From Cantharellus purpuraceus (Eukaryota; Basidiomycota; Agaricomycetes; Cantharellales; Hydnaceae): a stretch of 64,000 bases of DNA. How positions within the stretch are numbered: the stretch's first letter is position 1; each line of letters begins with the position of its first letter. The stretch lies in contig JALBUN010000001.1 in the NCBI GenBank assembly GCA_025174535.1, positions 2,170,001-2,234,000 of the forward strand, given 5' to 3'. Under the pieces are notes generated by a model. It had not been told where the DNA came from. It saw only the letters and a list, made by a program, of their open reading frames with translations, and searched no databases. The translations under genes and the position numbers were made by a program. Below are positions 48,101 to 59,831 of this stretch, in pieces.

Positions 48101-48804
48101 CATTGTGAAATCTCAACAATCTCTTTGATGTCCAGTGATTACTGTGGGCGATGTCGCTTGTATCGCGTCCATGCCTAACGAAAGTGACTCAGGCCGTTAA
48201 TGATGAAGGAGGGAAAGTGAATGTCGCGTTTGATCACGATCACTCGCGGGATCAATCCCCGAATGACACAATCCCCAGGGTAGCGCAACGCTTCAAAGCT
48301 CGCAATACTCCTTGGGCACTCATTGTAGATCAGAACTATGGTGAAGGTTCTGCCAGGGAACATGCTGCTCTACAACCGCGATTTTATGGCAAGTATCCTT
48401 GTGCCGGAAGCGCTCGTTTTACTTGGTGCTGACCATTGGCAGGCTGCGCGATGATCATCGCTCGGTCATTTGCTCGTATACACGAGACAAATCTCAAAGT
48501 GAGTCCGCCAAGGATGACTAATTTCAGACTTTAATCCCTACCAAAGAAACAAGGAATTTTACCTCTATGGTTCGTCGACGAGATGGATTACACACGCATA
48601 GGGGCTGGAGATACCATTGAAACTATGGGCCTTGAACAAATTTTCAACGGAGCAGGGACCCTTCTACTTCGTCTCAAAGTTACCAAGCCCACTGGTGAAT
48701 ATTTTGAACTGGACACGAAACATACTATGTCCTCGGACCAGCTTAAGTGGCTGCATGCTGGTTCGGCAATAAACCATATTCGTGCTCTGCACCGAGGTTC
48801 GTAA
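45191..48804 (+). CDS. Aconitate hydratase, mitochondrial
   Basis: A many-exon aconitase. The N-terminus is a presequence ([19 protein letters not shown]). The core has [53 protein letters not shown] and [17 protein letters not shown]. The iron-sulfur cluster cysteines are in [13 protein letters not shown] and [10 protein letters not shown], three in total as expected. The swivel domain shows [58 protein letters not shown] and a C-terminal segment stopping at TAA 48802-48804. It isomerises citrate to isocitrate in the TCA cycle. Several positions look more divergent than canonical Aco1, so it may be the Aco2/homoaconitase-associated paralogue found in fungi; I cannot settle this by eye. It converges on MSH1 with only 42 bp between stop codons. 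Confidence 0.9.
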
Positions 48805-48846
48805 AATTAGCTATCACAACGAAAAAAATAGAATCGTTCTTTTTCT

Positions 48847-51800
48847 CTATGGCTTAGATGCTTCGTATGAAATTGTGGGGTATCCTCTAGCCAATGCCTC
48901 TCCGGCCGCCCTTAATTGTTCTTTATCTGCGATCAAGTTCCCCTCTCTGCTTTTCATCCAATCCAAAGCATCTTGAGCTACTGTCATTGCAGCAGAAGGC
49001 ATCCCTCCAAGCTTCGCAACTTTCAATCCATGGCTATCCCTGTTCACTCCAGGCCGCAAGCGATGTGAATATGCAAAACGCCCGTCCTAACAAAAGTAGG
49101 GTTACCTATGATTAATCATCTACCAATCACAACGACTTGCCTCTGTTTCGTCAACACTAGTACAGAAGAATCCAATACCCTTGAAAAAACCTTGGGCGCT
49201 GGGTCCCTCCATATAACCAACCATATCGGCCACTTCGTGAAAGTGGGTAGCAAAGAGGGCGCGACAACGATTTACACTATACAGGTGATGCACTGTGGCA
49301 AAGGCTATCGCCAAGCCGTCCTTTACAGTCGTTCCTCTGCCTACTTCGTCCATAATTACCTAGGCATACCATCACTATGGAAGGAAGGAGTAGATGTTAT
49401 GACTCACAAGACTCCTGTCAGTCGCGTGATTGAGAATGTCAGCCGTTTCAAGCATCTCTACCATGAAAGTGCTCCGGTCTCTAAACAGGTCGTCTTTAGC
49501 TCCAATGCGAGAGAACAACTTATCCACGATTCCCATGTGGGCTCTTTCTGCTGGCACAAAAGATCCACATTGTGCTAGTATGGTTAGGAGGGCTGTCTGC
49601 CGCAATAGTGTCGATTTTCCGGCCATATTTGGACCAGTAATAATATGTAGTCGACTATTAGGTGTCAGTGATACTGTATTGGGTGTGAACAGACGGCCAG
49701 AGCTTAAGAGACCAAGCTCTACAGATGGGTGGCGACCATTTTTGACCAAGTAAGACATGCTAAGAATTGTCTTTAGCGGGGACTCTTTCAAACTTTCTGA
49801 TTATAGTTCACCTATGATCAAGTATGGGACGAACGAAGTGCATCTCGTTCGCCAAATCAGCGAAGCCGAGAGTGACATCAAGCTCATCTATGATTCGAGC
49901 ATTACGGCGTAGAGCACTAGCTTCAATGTTCACTTCGTGACGCAATGTTTCAAATGCGTTCTTTTCCGCTGCAAAGATGTGCATTATTATTTCTATAATC
50001 TCAGTTCCGAGACGATGCCACGCCTGAGGAGAAGGATAATTAGAAATGTTAAGCATGGGCTCTGTATACTTACTTGATTGAAGAAGGATCTGGATGAAGC
50101 TGTTGAAGCAATTGGGATAAAGTGGGGTGATCCCTCAATTTTGCTTAAGTCTCGTTTGGATTTACCAATATGGACGTGGACACCGTGCTTGCCCGATGAA
50201 CGAAGGCTAAGGGATGGAGCATCTGTCGAAGTGTTAGGCTATATAGCATTGCATCAAATTACGAATAACACACCATATCGGCGCCGTAGTTCTTGCTCTA
50301 GCCTCTGGCGCCCAGCATCCGCATCCGTCAAGCGAGCATGGAGAGAGGTGAGTTCGGAAGAAAAACTGTATGTTCCGGATTAGATCGGTACGCAAGTGTC
50401 AAAGATAGAAAGTCCACTTCGGCTTGATTGCTGCTTTTAACTGCCCGGGAGTCCAGTTGGAAGCAGTCATATTTGTTCGGATTGCCTCTTGAACGCTACC
50501 AGTCAGAGAATGGGGGTCGGCCTCTTCGTCCACATGGTTTAGTTTGCTAACATCCACGGCCGCTTCGATGCGTAATGCCAGCTGTTGTAAGTCAGTCATT
50601 CTATCCAGGAGGCGACTCAGATCCATCCATTCATCATCTGTTCTCGTAGGTTGTCCTTGTATTTCCATATGGTATTCCATTTTGATTCTGGATTTAACGT
50701 CCTCCCAAATGTCAATGGCACTTTTGATGGTCAACAAATCCGTGACGTCGCCTCTCCCTAAGAGAAACCTTTGCACTATTCGTGAAGCATCCTCTAACCG
50801 CTTTAGAAGCAGCACTAGATCGTCTCGCAGGTGCCGTCTTGTATAAAAAAGAGCAACAAGGTTTTGCCTCGCATGAATTTCCGCCACTGAAGTGCTAGGT
50901 GAACCTGATCAACCATAGCAGTATGTCAGTGAGGTGTAGAAGCAACTTCCAGAGTTTGTCACATACAAAGCCACCTCGCAAGGAGACGGGTTCCACTGCT
51001 TGTCACTGTGCGTTTAACAACGCTTAGGAGACTACCAGTGGTCCCACCGTCCCGCATTCCCTCCCTGATCTCTAATGCTTTAATCGTCTGTGCGTCCATA
51101 TGCATCCTATCTTGCTGACCTTGTCGCGCTGGAGATGATAACAGAGGCATATGCTCAAGCAAATGCGCTCTAAGAAATGTGGTGAGAAGGCTAATAGCAG
51201 ATGTCTCGTGCTCTGTGAAAATATGCTTTTCTGACGATGCTTGATAGAAGCTAGTCTCCGTAATAAGGTTGTCGGTATGAGCGACGGGAGATGCCAAGTC
51301 GATGTTGGAAAATGGAGACGCTGGATGAGAACGAGCTGTTATATAGGAGAGGAAGCACCCCTCCCCAGCGACAGCGAGGCGGATGGGATGTAACGGTTGT
51401 TCCTTGAGTGTAGAATCAACTACAACTTCACGTGGAGTAATCCGTGCAATATCGTCCTTCAAGTCCTCAATAGTGGACGGCTGGGTAAAAAATTCACCAG
51501 TTGAGACGTCTATCCAAGCAAGACCCACGGCCCTTTCTTCAGGTGCCGGATGAGGAAGAGGTTTGGCCGAATGGTCTGTCTTGCAGTCACAAGGCAGACT
51601 ACAAGGAGCTCCTAGCTGCAAGACATTAATAGCGAGTAGATAGTTATTTTCGTACGGGTTCAAGAAGGATTCATCGATGAGCGTCCCTGGGGTAAGCACC
51701 CTTACGACACGCCTCTCGAAGCCTTCCTCAGACGGCTTTCGTTTGAATTCTTCGCACAATGCGACACATCGTTGGTGAGCTTGCACCAAAACTTTCAAAT

Positions 51801-53079
51801 GCCGATCGAGATGAATAACAGGAAAGCCACACATGAGAACCTCTTGGCGATCCCAGACACGTTTGGTAAGTTTAATGGAGAGCAGATGAGCCACTTCCGC
51901 CGCTTGACCAAAGTAAGACTAATGAAGATATGACTCTTTGGTTGAATATGCCACTGAAGAAATAGGAATATTACCTCGTAAAAATTACCTACTCGGGTGA
52001 GTAGTATACAGTGAGGAAATTTAGCCAGATTTTCAAGAATTTCTGTAGCCAGTTGATTCTGAGGTAAACGAGAAGCTCCATCACCTTGTGTTAATCAGCG
52101 TAGAACATAACGGAAGTGTAAAGATGATCACTTTGATCATTCCGCTCATCGGGGGGGACTGTATGCGACACTCTTCTGCGTCCCGGTTTCGCTGCAATAC
52201 GAGGTTAGCATTGAAAGAACGGCTATGAGTCACCGAACAACACACAGGGTCCATCCATCAGCATAATTGTAGAGTCACCATCAGGAGGTATACCATCCAT
52301 AGCTGCGAGCCTTTCCCTCAATTGATCTTTATTTATATCTAATGCCAAGACTGTCAGTCTGATCACACTTTCGTTATTGTCAGCCATACTAGCACCAGTG
52401 TCCGTGTTGTTTTCTCTAGAACGGCGCTTGTGGCCTTTTTCTATGGCATGCACATGGGTGATTCTTGCACACACATGCAGATAGGCCGTACCTGTAAGGA
52501 ATGGCTCAATGTCCACAACTGTTATATGTTCCACTAAGTATATTGCTGACTTGGGATCACGCAAAATTACTAGTGAAACTTACAGGAGCCGATAGGAGCG
52601 TCTTCGCGGGTTTTTCTCTTGCGTTTTCGTGGCGGTTCTGGAGGGACTAGTGATGTCCGATGAAAGCAATAATTTCCGTGAAGCGCACAAACCTCGAGGA
52701 TCGGTATGGTATGCTTCATCACGCTGCTTTTCTGCAATAGGCTGAGTAAGCATAGATGAGACGAAAGAAAGAACATACCATCGAGCTCAGAGCGTAAAGG
52801 GTGGAGTTGATTGCCTAATGGTGCTTTTGACGTATTTAGCCCGCCGGGCCATTCTCCAAGCGCTGGGGCACTAGATCCATCAGGAAGCTTCATGGCAGTG
52901 GGAAGCTCCCTGTATTTTTTTCGTGCGACCATCCTCTTGACTTCACTTTCGGCGGTGGAAACTGCGCCATCACTCGTTTTGAAGCGAATCCAAGAAGTGA
53001 CCGACTTGATTAGTCTCTTTTGAACTAAACAAATACGACTTCTAGAGATGTAAGGAGACAGCGTCATGAGAATAGACAT
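48847..53079 (-). CDS. MSH1: Mitochondrial MutS homologue MSH1
   Basis: A MutS-family ATPase. The mismatch-reading N-terminal domain has [18 protein letters not shown] joined to [11 protein letters not shown]; the FYE in VGNFYE is the Phe-x-Glu motif kept in MutS, Msh6 and Msh1. Connector and lever regions follow, with [17 protein letters not shown] and [20 protein letters not shown]. The ATPase has Walker [16 protein letters not shown] (about 49615), [16 protein letters not shown], Walker [21 protein letters not shown] and [13 protein letters not shown] last exon with [20 protein letters not shown] ends at TAG 48847-48849. Absence of the Msh4/5 or Msh3/6 signatures and the basic presequence-like start ([20 protein letters not shown]) favour mitochondrial MSH1, which repairs mtDNA mismatches. 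Exons from about 52100 to 53079 are poorly conserved and uncertain. Confidence 0.78.
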
Positions 53080-53234
53080 AAAACACCATCCATCCCTCTT
53101 AAGTACACAGCTGGGTTGAAACTGGGCAGCGGAAGTTCAAGTTTGAGCGTCTGCAGTAGTCTACTTCCGCTTCTTTGAGAAGCATCACAACCAGTCCTTT
53201 TCTTTCACCTTCACTTCCTCTACTTTCAACTACA
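53080..53234. promoter_or_regulatory. Compact divergent promoter, MSH1 / septin
   Basis: Only 155 bp separate the two start codons. A CT-rich plus-strand stretch at 53195-53232 (TTTTCTTTCACCTTCACTTCC) lies just before the septin ATG, as is common in well-expressed fungal genes. Confidence 0.4.
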
Positions 53235-54996
53235 ATGGCTGGCAGGCGTAGCGGTGCAAAGAGGAATGTAAAGAAGGGAGTACAGTTCACCCTAATGGTA
53301 GTTGGTTAGTCTCTTATTTATTGGAATTTTTCGTGGACACCCTGGATGAACTTGTTACTAGGTGCCTCGGGAACTGGGCGCACCACGTTCGTGAACACTC
53401 TTTGCGAGTCCGAAGTCCTTGGCCATAAGGTCGCTGACAATGCTGAGACGGCTCATGTCGAAGAAGGCATCAGGATCAAGCCTGTCAACGTTGGTCAGTC
53501 TTTTGGTTGTTGTTCTGTATTGTATCGCTTAATTGTATATGGCACTTCAGAGCTTGAAGAAGATGGTGTTCGGATCGCACTCACCATTGTCGACACGCCA
53601 GGTTTTGGTGATAACATAGACAACGAATTTGCGTAAGTGCATTATTAACCTGCTTTCGTTGTATAGCATCACTTTTAATTTCCATCCACAGCTTCCAGGA
53701 GATTGTTGGCTATTTGGAACGTCAATACGATGACATTCTCGCCGAAGAGTCTAGGATTAGACGCAACCCAAGGTTTAGAGACAACAGGGTGCACGCTTTG
53801 CTGTACTTCATCCCTCCCACGGGACATGCGTGCGTATGCGCATTAGCTGTATCTCATACCTTGTGTGATTTGTGATCTGTGGTTCTTAACAGTCTGCGTG
53901 AAATGGATATTGAACTTATGCGTCGTCTCTCTCCACGTGTCAATGTCATCCCTGTCATCGGAAAGGCGGATTCACTCACGCCCGGTGAACTCAGGGGATT
54001 CAAAAAGAGGGTGAGACGTTCGAAGATTGATTATATTTGAATAATTGCTGATGACCATCTAGATCATGGAGGACATCGAGCATTACGACATCCCAGTCTA
54101 TAACTTCCCGTATGACGTTGAAGAAGACGATGAAGATACAATCGAAGATAATAGCGAGCTGCGGGTGAGTATTACCTATCCTCTTGCAATCATTTGTGTA
54201 CGGTATATTCTAGGCCCTTATGCCCTTTGCAATCATCGGTTCTGAAGATGAGATTGAAGTGGACGGACAATTGGTTCGCGCAAGGATCTACCCATGGGGT
54301 GTTGCTGAGGTCGACAATCCAAAGCACTCCGATTTCAGCAGACTCAGGAGTGCTTTGCTCAAGTATGTTGCTTTCTCTCGTCTGGCTCTGCTATATCTGA
54401 CCCATTTATAGTTCTCACTTGATGGATCTCAAGGTGAAACGATGCATAGTATCCACTTACGCGTGTTGCTAACTATGCCTACCCAACAGTCCCTGACTCA
54501 CGATCTTCTATATGTGACTTTGGTCCTTTTGCATCTGGTACAAGTGCGGCGATTGATTGCCTCCACAGGAAACGTACCGTACGGAGAAATTGTCCAGAAC
54601 AGTACACGCGGACCAGACGTACGTAGTTTTCCATTTGTTGCATCTTTCTCTGATTACTAGGCTTCTGGTCTGCCAGCGACTCGTCCATACTCCCTGAAGA
54701 ACTTGCTACCCAGAGCGTTCGCCTTAAAGAAGAACAATTGCGTAAGGAAGAAGAGAAAGTAAGAGTATCATATCGGTCTGCTCGCAAACTTTACGTTTTA
54801 ATGCGTTTACCAGCTACGCGAGATCGAACTCAAAGTTCAGCGTGAGATCAACGAGAAGAGGCAGGAATTGCTTGCCAAAGAAGAGTCCCTCAGGTATGTG
54901 GCCTCCGTAGGCCTCAGTCGGTCCCTTCACCTGATTGTGATGCACAGGAACCTTGAAAGCCGGCTTGCCGCTCAGGGCTCACAAGCTGACTTCTGA
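53235..54996 (+). CDS. Septin (Cdc11/AspA-like)
   Basis: A septin GTPase in about ten exons. It has MAGRRSGAKRNVKKGVQFTL and a P-loop of the form GASGTGRTTFVNTL, with Arg in place of the usual Lys. Next come LTIVDTPGFGDNIDN (G3), ALLYFIPPTGHALREMDIEL, VIPVIGKADSLTPGELRGFK (G4, AKAD-type) and PFAIIGSEDEIEVDGQ with RIYPWGVAEVDN. The septin unique element is HYDIPVYNFP followed later by SHLMDLKSLTHDLLYETYRT, whose YETYRTEKL signature appears only after an intron is removed. The C-terminus is a coiled coil (LREIELKVQREINEKRQELL). The GRTT P-loop is typical of Cdc11/AspA-type septins, with weak or no GTPase activity. Septins form filaments and rings at septa. Stop TGA 54994-54996. Confidence 0.9.
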
Positions 54997-55344
54997 GCGA
55001 GCCGTGCAAGATTGCAAAGTGGCACTGGAAATGTTGGTTTCCTCGATATGCATACCCTTTCCCATTCCTTTTCCTTTTAAAAACCGTCAAAAACGTCTTT
55101 TGTGCCTGGATTTGAACTTTTACCCACTTTCTTTTGGAATTTACCATAATAAACCCTGTCTAAATTGATTTAAAACTGTGATCTCTATATATTCTCCGCC
55201 CGAGGAGATTCTTTTTTTGATGTGGCGTCTCACGTGGTGCTAGCGTGGGAAACCTGAGTTTGAATTGGGGTTTCTCAACGGTTCGCGACGACAGTGAAGA
55301 CGTCTGGCCGGCTGTCCTATACGACGAGGACATCACAAGACTAT

Positions 55345-58330
55345 ATGCTTCAAAAGCCTATCGCAGGGCCGCTTCTCTGGGACCGTAACAGAATCTCTCC
55401 GATTCCCTTGACAGGCCCACCATCGCATCCTCTTCCAGTATCCCCTGCTGACTCCTTTTCGACCAAACCCTTGTCTCGGCCGGTTGTCTCTGCAAGGCTT
55501 CCTGCTGTCACAACCCCTTCTCGGCACGCGTCAAGTGCCTCGTCCTCAACAGTTCAGCTTTTGGTTTCGAATAGCGTAGACCAGATGGTTGATATGCAGA
55601 ACCATGCCTCCACTAGAGAACTCTCTCAATCTGCAGCAACTCCACGACCTTCTTCTCGACGCGCGCTCACTGCTGCTTTAGAGTTAGCGCAAGAGGCGGT
55701 TAGACTTGACACTACCAATGACGATCCGATCGGTGCTATACAGGCTTACAGTCGGAGCGTCGCGCTCCTGAGTGAGGTGATGGAGAGAGTCATGCGCGGT
55801 GAAGACACTAGCGACAGTGGGAAAGATAGGCGACGTGGAGGTAGACGAAGAAGCGTTGTTGCTAAAGAGGAAGAAGTCAGGAGACTCAAGTCTATCGTTA
55901 GTTTATTTCCCTTCCATATTCATCATCCTAGCCCTGACGAAATTCTCAGCATGACACGTATGCCGATCGGATGATCATTCTTAGTGACATTTACAATGTC
56001 GACCCATTCAACCCTGACGCAACAAATCCAGAGCAGCATGCCCCAACTTCGGATGTGTTGCATCGACTTAATTCGACAGAAGGATTGGTGGAGGAAGCCG
56101 AGCGGGACACTTCCTTTGATGGCAGAGAGCTTATTGGTTCTGCGATGTTAGCCCCATCTCGAGATTCTACGTCTACTCCAGATTCATCAAGAACCGGCAG
56201 CGATCACACATACACGACCGACAATTCTTTACCAGAGTTTGAAATGGTCCACCCTCCCTCATTTCAACAGATTGGTACAATGATGCCGCCTTTACCTGCT
56301 ACTCACAATCTCGTCGCAAGCTCATCTGCAAATATTCGTGCGTCAATTCTACCTCCGCCTCGTCCTCCCCCTTCCGGCCCTCTGCCTACGCGACCTCGGA
56401 ACGGTTCACTGAGCACTCTGCCTCCTCCAGTCCCTCCTCCAAGGGCTGCACCACCGCCTCCGCCGCCAAATCTGCCCTCTATCGTCGAGCCGAATGATTC
56501 CTCCCGAAATGCCCCTCCGCCATCGGCTTCAACGCGACCAAGAGGAAACTCTACTACCCACACACGGACAAGCTCAGACAACAGGCTGGAAGCCCTGCAA
56601 GAAGAGCCTGACACCCGACCGTCCTCTCGAGGTGGCCTGCAGGGAACGGCCAGTACGGCTTACTTTAGACAGCCACATGATCCGGCATCACACCCCCGAC
56701 AGCATCCTGTAGATGAGGATGAATATAGGGCCAGTATCACTAGGCCACCTAGCCAATATTTGATCGCGCCTCAAGCGCCTCCCCCACCCCCCCCAGTGAA
56801 AGACACGCCTCCAATACCACCTATTCCACCATCTACCACCCCACCAGCATCCAATGCGACGTTACCTTCTTCTCCCACCCCACAGACATCACCCATGACA
56901 CCTCGAGGTAACTCGTTATTTGCTCAACCACACCCATTTTCTGGTCTGGACCCTCCTGCACATGTCTCCAGGGCAAGAGGTATATCAACACCTACTTTCC
57001 GGTCGGACGGATATTCCCAAGCATCGCAGTCGATTATCAACTCAAATATATCGGGGGGCACCATATTACAGAGAAGGAGTAAGTCGTCGACCGGAACACT
57101 TTCGTCCCAGTCCTCTTCACGTTCATCTCCACCGGGGACGGCCGTCCCTAGTCCAGGCGGTATGGCTTTGTCACCGTCAACATTGCCAGTGGTACGGTTG
57201 GCAGCGTCGTCACTTCCTGCTAGCACAGCCAGCAGTCTTGGTATTGGACGAAGCCGTTCATCGTCGCAGCCTCCCCGGCCACTTATAGGTTCTAACTCTT
57301 CCCTATCTGAGTTTGGAGTGCGGCCACCTGGTCTTTCGACCCAGAACTTCGCCAACACTCAAGGGAATTTACCACGAAAACCCTCCTTCCCTTCTCGTTT
57401 TAACCCCACCCTACAGGCGTCTGGAGCTCCTGTCAACTTTCCCCAGGCCAGCGCATCTTCGTACCTCCCATCTTCCCCACTTCCGTCAGCCTCACCAATC
57501 GATCCGCTCCGTAAACCTTATCATTTAATGTCGTTATTACGGATCACCATGACTCACAAATCGGGAGGGTACATCACTCGGCGGTTGCATGTCCCGCATG
57601 AAGTGTGGTCACAGGGTGGTGCAAAGCTACTCAATTTACCTGAAAAGGTTCGAGTAGTCGAGGTCCTGTGCAGTGCGTTAGAGGAAGTTCAAAACGCCAG
57701 TAACGAAGTTACGTCCAGTGGGGGCATCAATGGGACCACGTCTGCGGGCGGACGAAGAGACCTTGAACGTTGGCTTGCCAGACTAGATGAGTGGAATGGA
57801 GCTTGCGAAGGTGTTGTCGGAAGTGTTGGGAAGAAATTGGGGGTAGGTGAAGGTTTTGGTGCGAAAAAGAGTGGCGGGGTGGGTCTGTTCAGTTTGCATG
57901 GATAATGCCAGCTCAATCAATAGATACCTATAGGTTACCTCATGGAGTGGCAAGTTTGCGCGTTCATTCGACCGAATGACCAACGGGAAGAAGTGCGCTA
58001 TCTTTCTTTTGTCCAGACATAACATGGTAATGGGACTAACTGCTCTGCATCATATCCTGTAGCCTTGATTCTCCGGCCAATTACGTTGTTGGTCTCACCA
58101 AACTTTTCCAACAAGCCCAACTCTTAGATGAACATACCAGGGCACTTCTTGCATCACCACCGTCACCACTGTATAACTCACTCCCGTTGGATATCCGTCA
58201 GGCACTTGAGCTCAAATTTAAGCGCTCGTCAGAATTCTTCGCTAGTGTGGTCCTCACCTTTGTTGTTCGAGACCTTTCCCAACTGTTGGACAAGTACGTG
58301 AAGAAGGGAGAAAAATGGTTGGCGGAGTGA
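55345..58330 (+). CDS. MIT-domain protein with large Pro/Ser-rich middle region
   Basis: An N-terminal disordered stretch precedes an MIT domain at about 55665-55800 (ALELAQEAVRLDTTNDDP, AIQAYSRSVALLSEVMERVM) and a helix continued after an intron (EEEVRRLKSI to HDTYADRMIILSDIY). A long polyproline and Ser-rich region follows (PPPRAAPPPPPPNLP and similar), probably a docking platform. The C-terminal globular part begins PLRKPYHLMSLLRITMTHKS and has GGYITRRLHVPHEVWSQGG. One exon ends at a TAA (57903-57905), but a later exon (about 58064-58330) encodes SPANYVVGLTKLFQQAQLLD and VVLTFVVRDLSQLLDKYVKK up to TGA 58328-58330, so I extend the gene there. The splice donor linking them is not resolved. 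MIT proteins usually bind ESCRT-III subunits. No orthologue is named. Confidence 0.65.
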
Positions 58331-58632
58331 GTTGTAGGGCACGCCATTATGTGTTCAGCACTACGCGGACTGGGTATCTTATGCGTCATTTTGGAAAGTT
58401 AGACATATCTGGATGTTACGATCGCGCCCTGTTTCATACTTCTGGTCCCTTTTGCATCTTCTCTCCCGTCGTTGCTGTGCGATTTGTTTTTTCATGGTGC
58501 ACATAATGTTGTTGCGGAGGTTTTGTACGATTTAGAGCAGAGAAAATTTTTTTTATCCCGAATGGCCAAGGTGCGGCCTGTGGATTGTAAGGATTTGATT
58601 TCTCTCACGTGACTTTCTTGGTTTAATCTTCA
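58331..58632. other. Intergenic DNA
   Basis: About 300 bp between the MIT gene and the orphan gene, with no supported feature. A poly-T/AT-rich stretch is present near 58548. Confidence 0.3.
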
Positions 58633-59831
58633 GCGACGATTCTGTGATGGCGCCGGCTAAGTCTCTCGCGCCCTGTTTGTTGTTGTGCTCAGGAATCACC
58701 TCTCTATAGCTAACGGCTTCCATGAAGCATCCCACAGAGGTCATCCTGTCGTTCTGTTCAAAAATGGCAACCTTAAATGTTCCCCTTCGATCTCGTTTCA
58801 AGCTGAAACGCCTGCTTTAAGTGCTCAAGGTCATGCAGAGGAACAAGAAAACGAGGAAAATTGCGAAGATGAAGAAGACAACGCTGGCGAAAAGTAAGAT
58901 ACCCCGCTTTCTGTTGTGAGATACACTTACGGCCTGTTAGCATGATGGAAATGCTGAATATCCTACAAGAATATCAGAGTGTGTAATTAACATTCTTAAT
59001 CAGTGTCCTTTTACATACTCTTCTGTAAGAGAAAAAATCTTTCAAGTCCTCCTTTCGAGTTGCAGCCATCGAAGCAAAGAAAAAATCAATCAAGGACCTT
59101 CGTAGCGCGGAGCTGCACCAGATGAAGCAAGAAGGCACAGCATATATGTTGGTTTATACCCAAATTTCATTATTTCTCGAGAATCATTGGTTCCCTCCTC
59201 AACACTTGTTGGGCAGTGCTCAAGTCCAAGCCAGAATAAAGGAACTTAGAGAGCAAGAAATTCCTCCAGATTCAACATTTGTCGATGTTGCTGCGCTCTT
59301 CGCGAAACGGACGGTATGCCGCCTTACTATGTCGTTTTCAAGCTTTCAGTACACATCTACAAAACATCTAGAAAGGCGTGCGAGTGCAAGTGGCGGCAGT
59401 GTCTCATTTTCTCTCTGAACTCTCTCCCGCACGTCTCAGGCTCATTGAAGAGAACAGTGGTGATGGCATGTCTACCAATTCTAATCCACCAAACTTGCAC
59501 GTGCTGACACCCTAGGTAATCCTTTCCAAGCCCAATCTCACCTAGCCAAGCTTGAGAGGATTGGAAAGAAAGTCAAGAAGCAAGCTAAGAAGGAATTGCA
59601 GGGTGGTCTAGAGACACAGAAGGCGAGTGCCTATACACACCAATCACTTTCGGTTCGTAGACTAAGAAGGGCCTCTTTACTAGCTTGCCACAGAAGCACA
59701 GGCCTACCTCAAACATTTCAAGCATCTCGTGCGAATTTGAACTCGATTTTCAACTTGTAGCTTTCTTGGCCTCCGATGTCGCAAAGAATGCCATGTCGGC
59801 AATTCATTCATCAGTCTGGCTTGGAATATGA
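58633..59831 (+). CDS. Orphan multi-exon coiled-coil protein
   Basis: Several short exons joined by plausible introns give one continuous charged protein. An acidic segment, HAEEQENEENCEDEEDN, leads through an intron (about 58895-58940) to ENMMEMLNILQEYQ. Next comes a basic helix (SSFRVAAIEAKKKSIKDLRS, AELHQMKQEGTAY), then AQVQARIKELREQEIPPDST and DVAALFAKRT, then VQVAAVSHFLSELSPARLRL. A later exon has AKLERIGKKVKKQAKKELQG and the tail ends at TGA about 59829-59831. Protein-like helix periodicity and in-phase splice sites support a gene. I recognise no domain. The start codon is uncertain (candidates at about 58648 or 58764), and the 5' exon pattern is unresolved. Confidence 0.4.
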
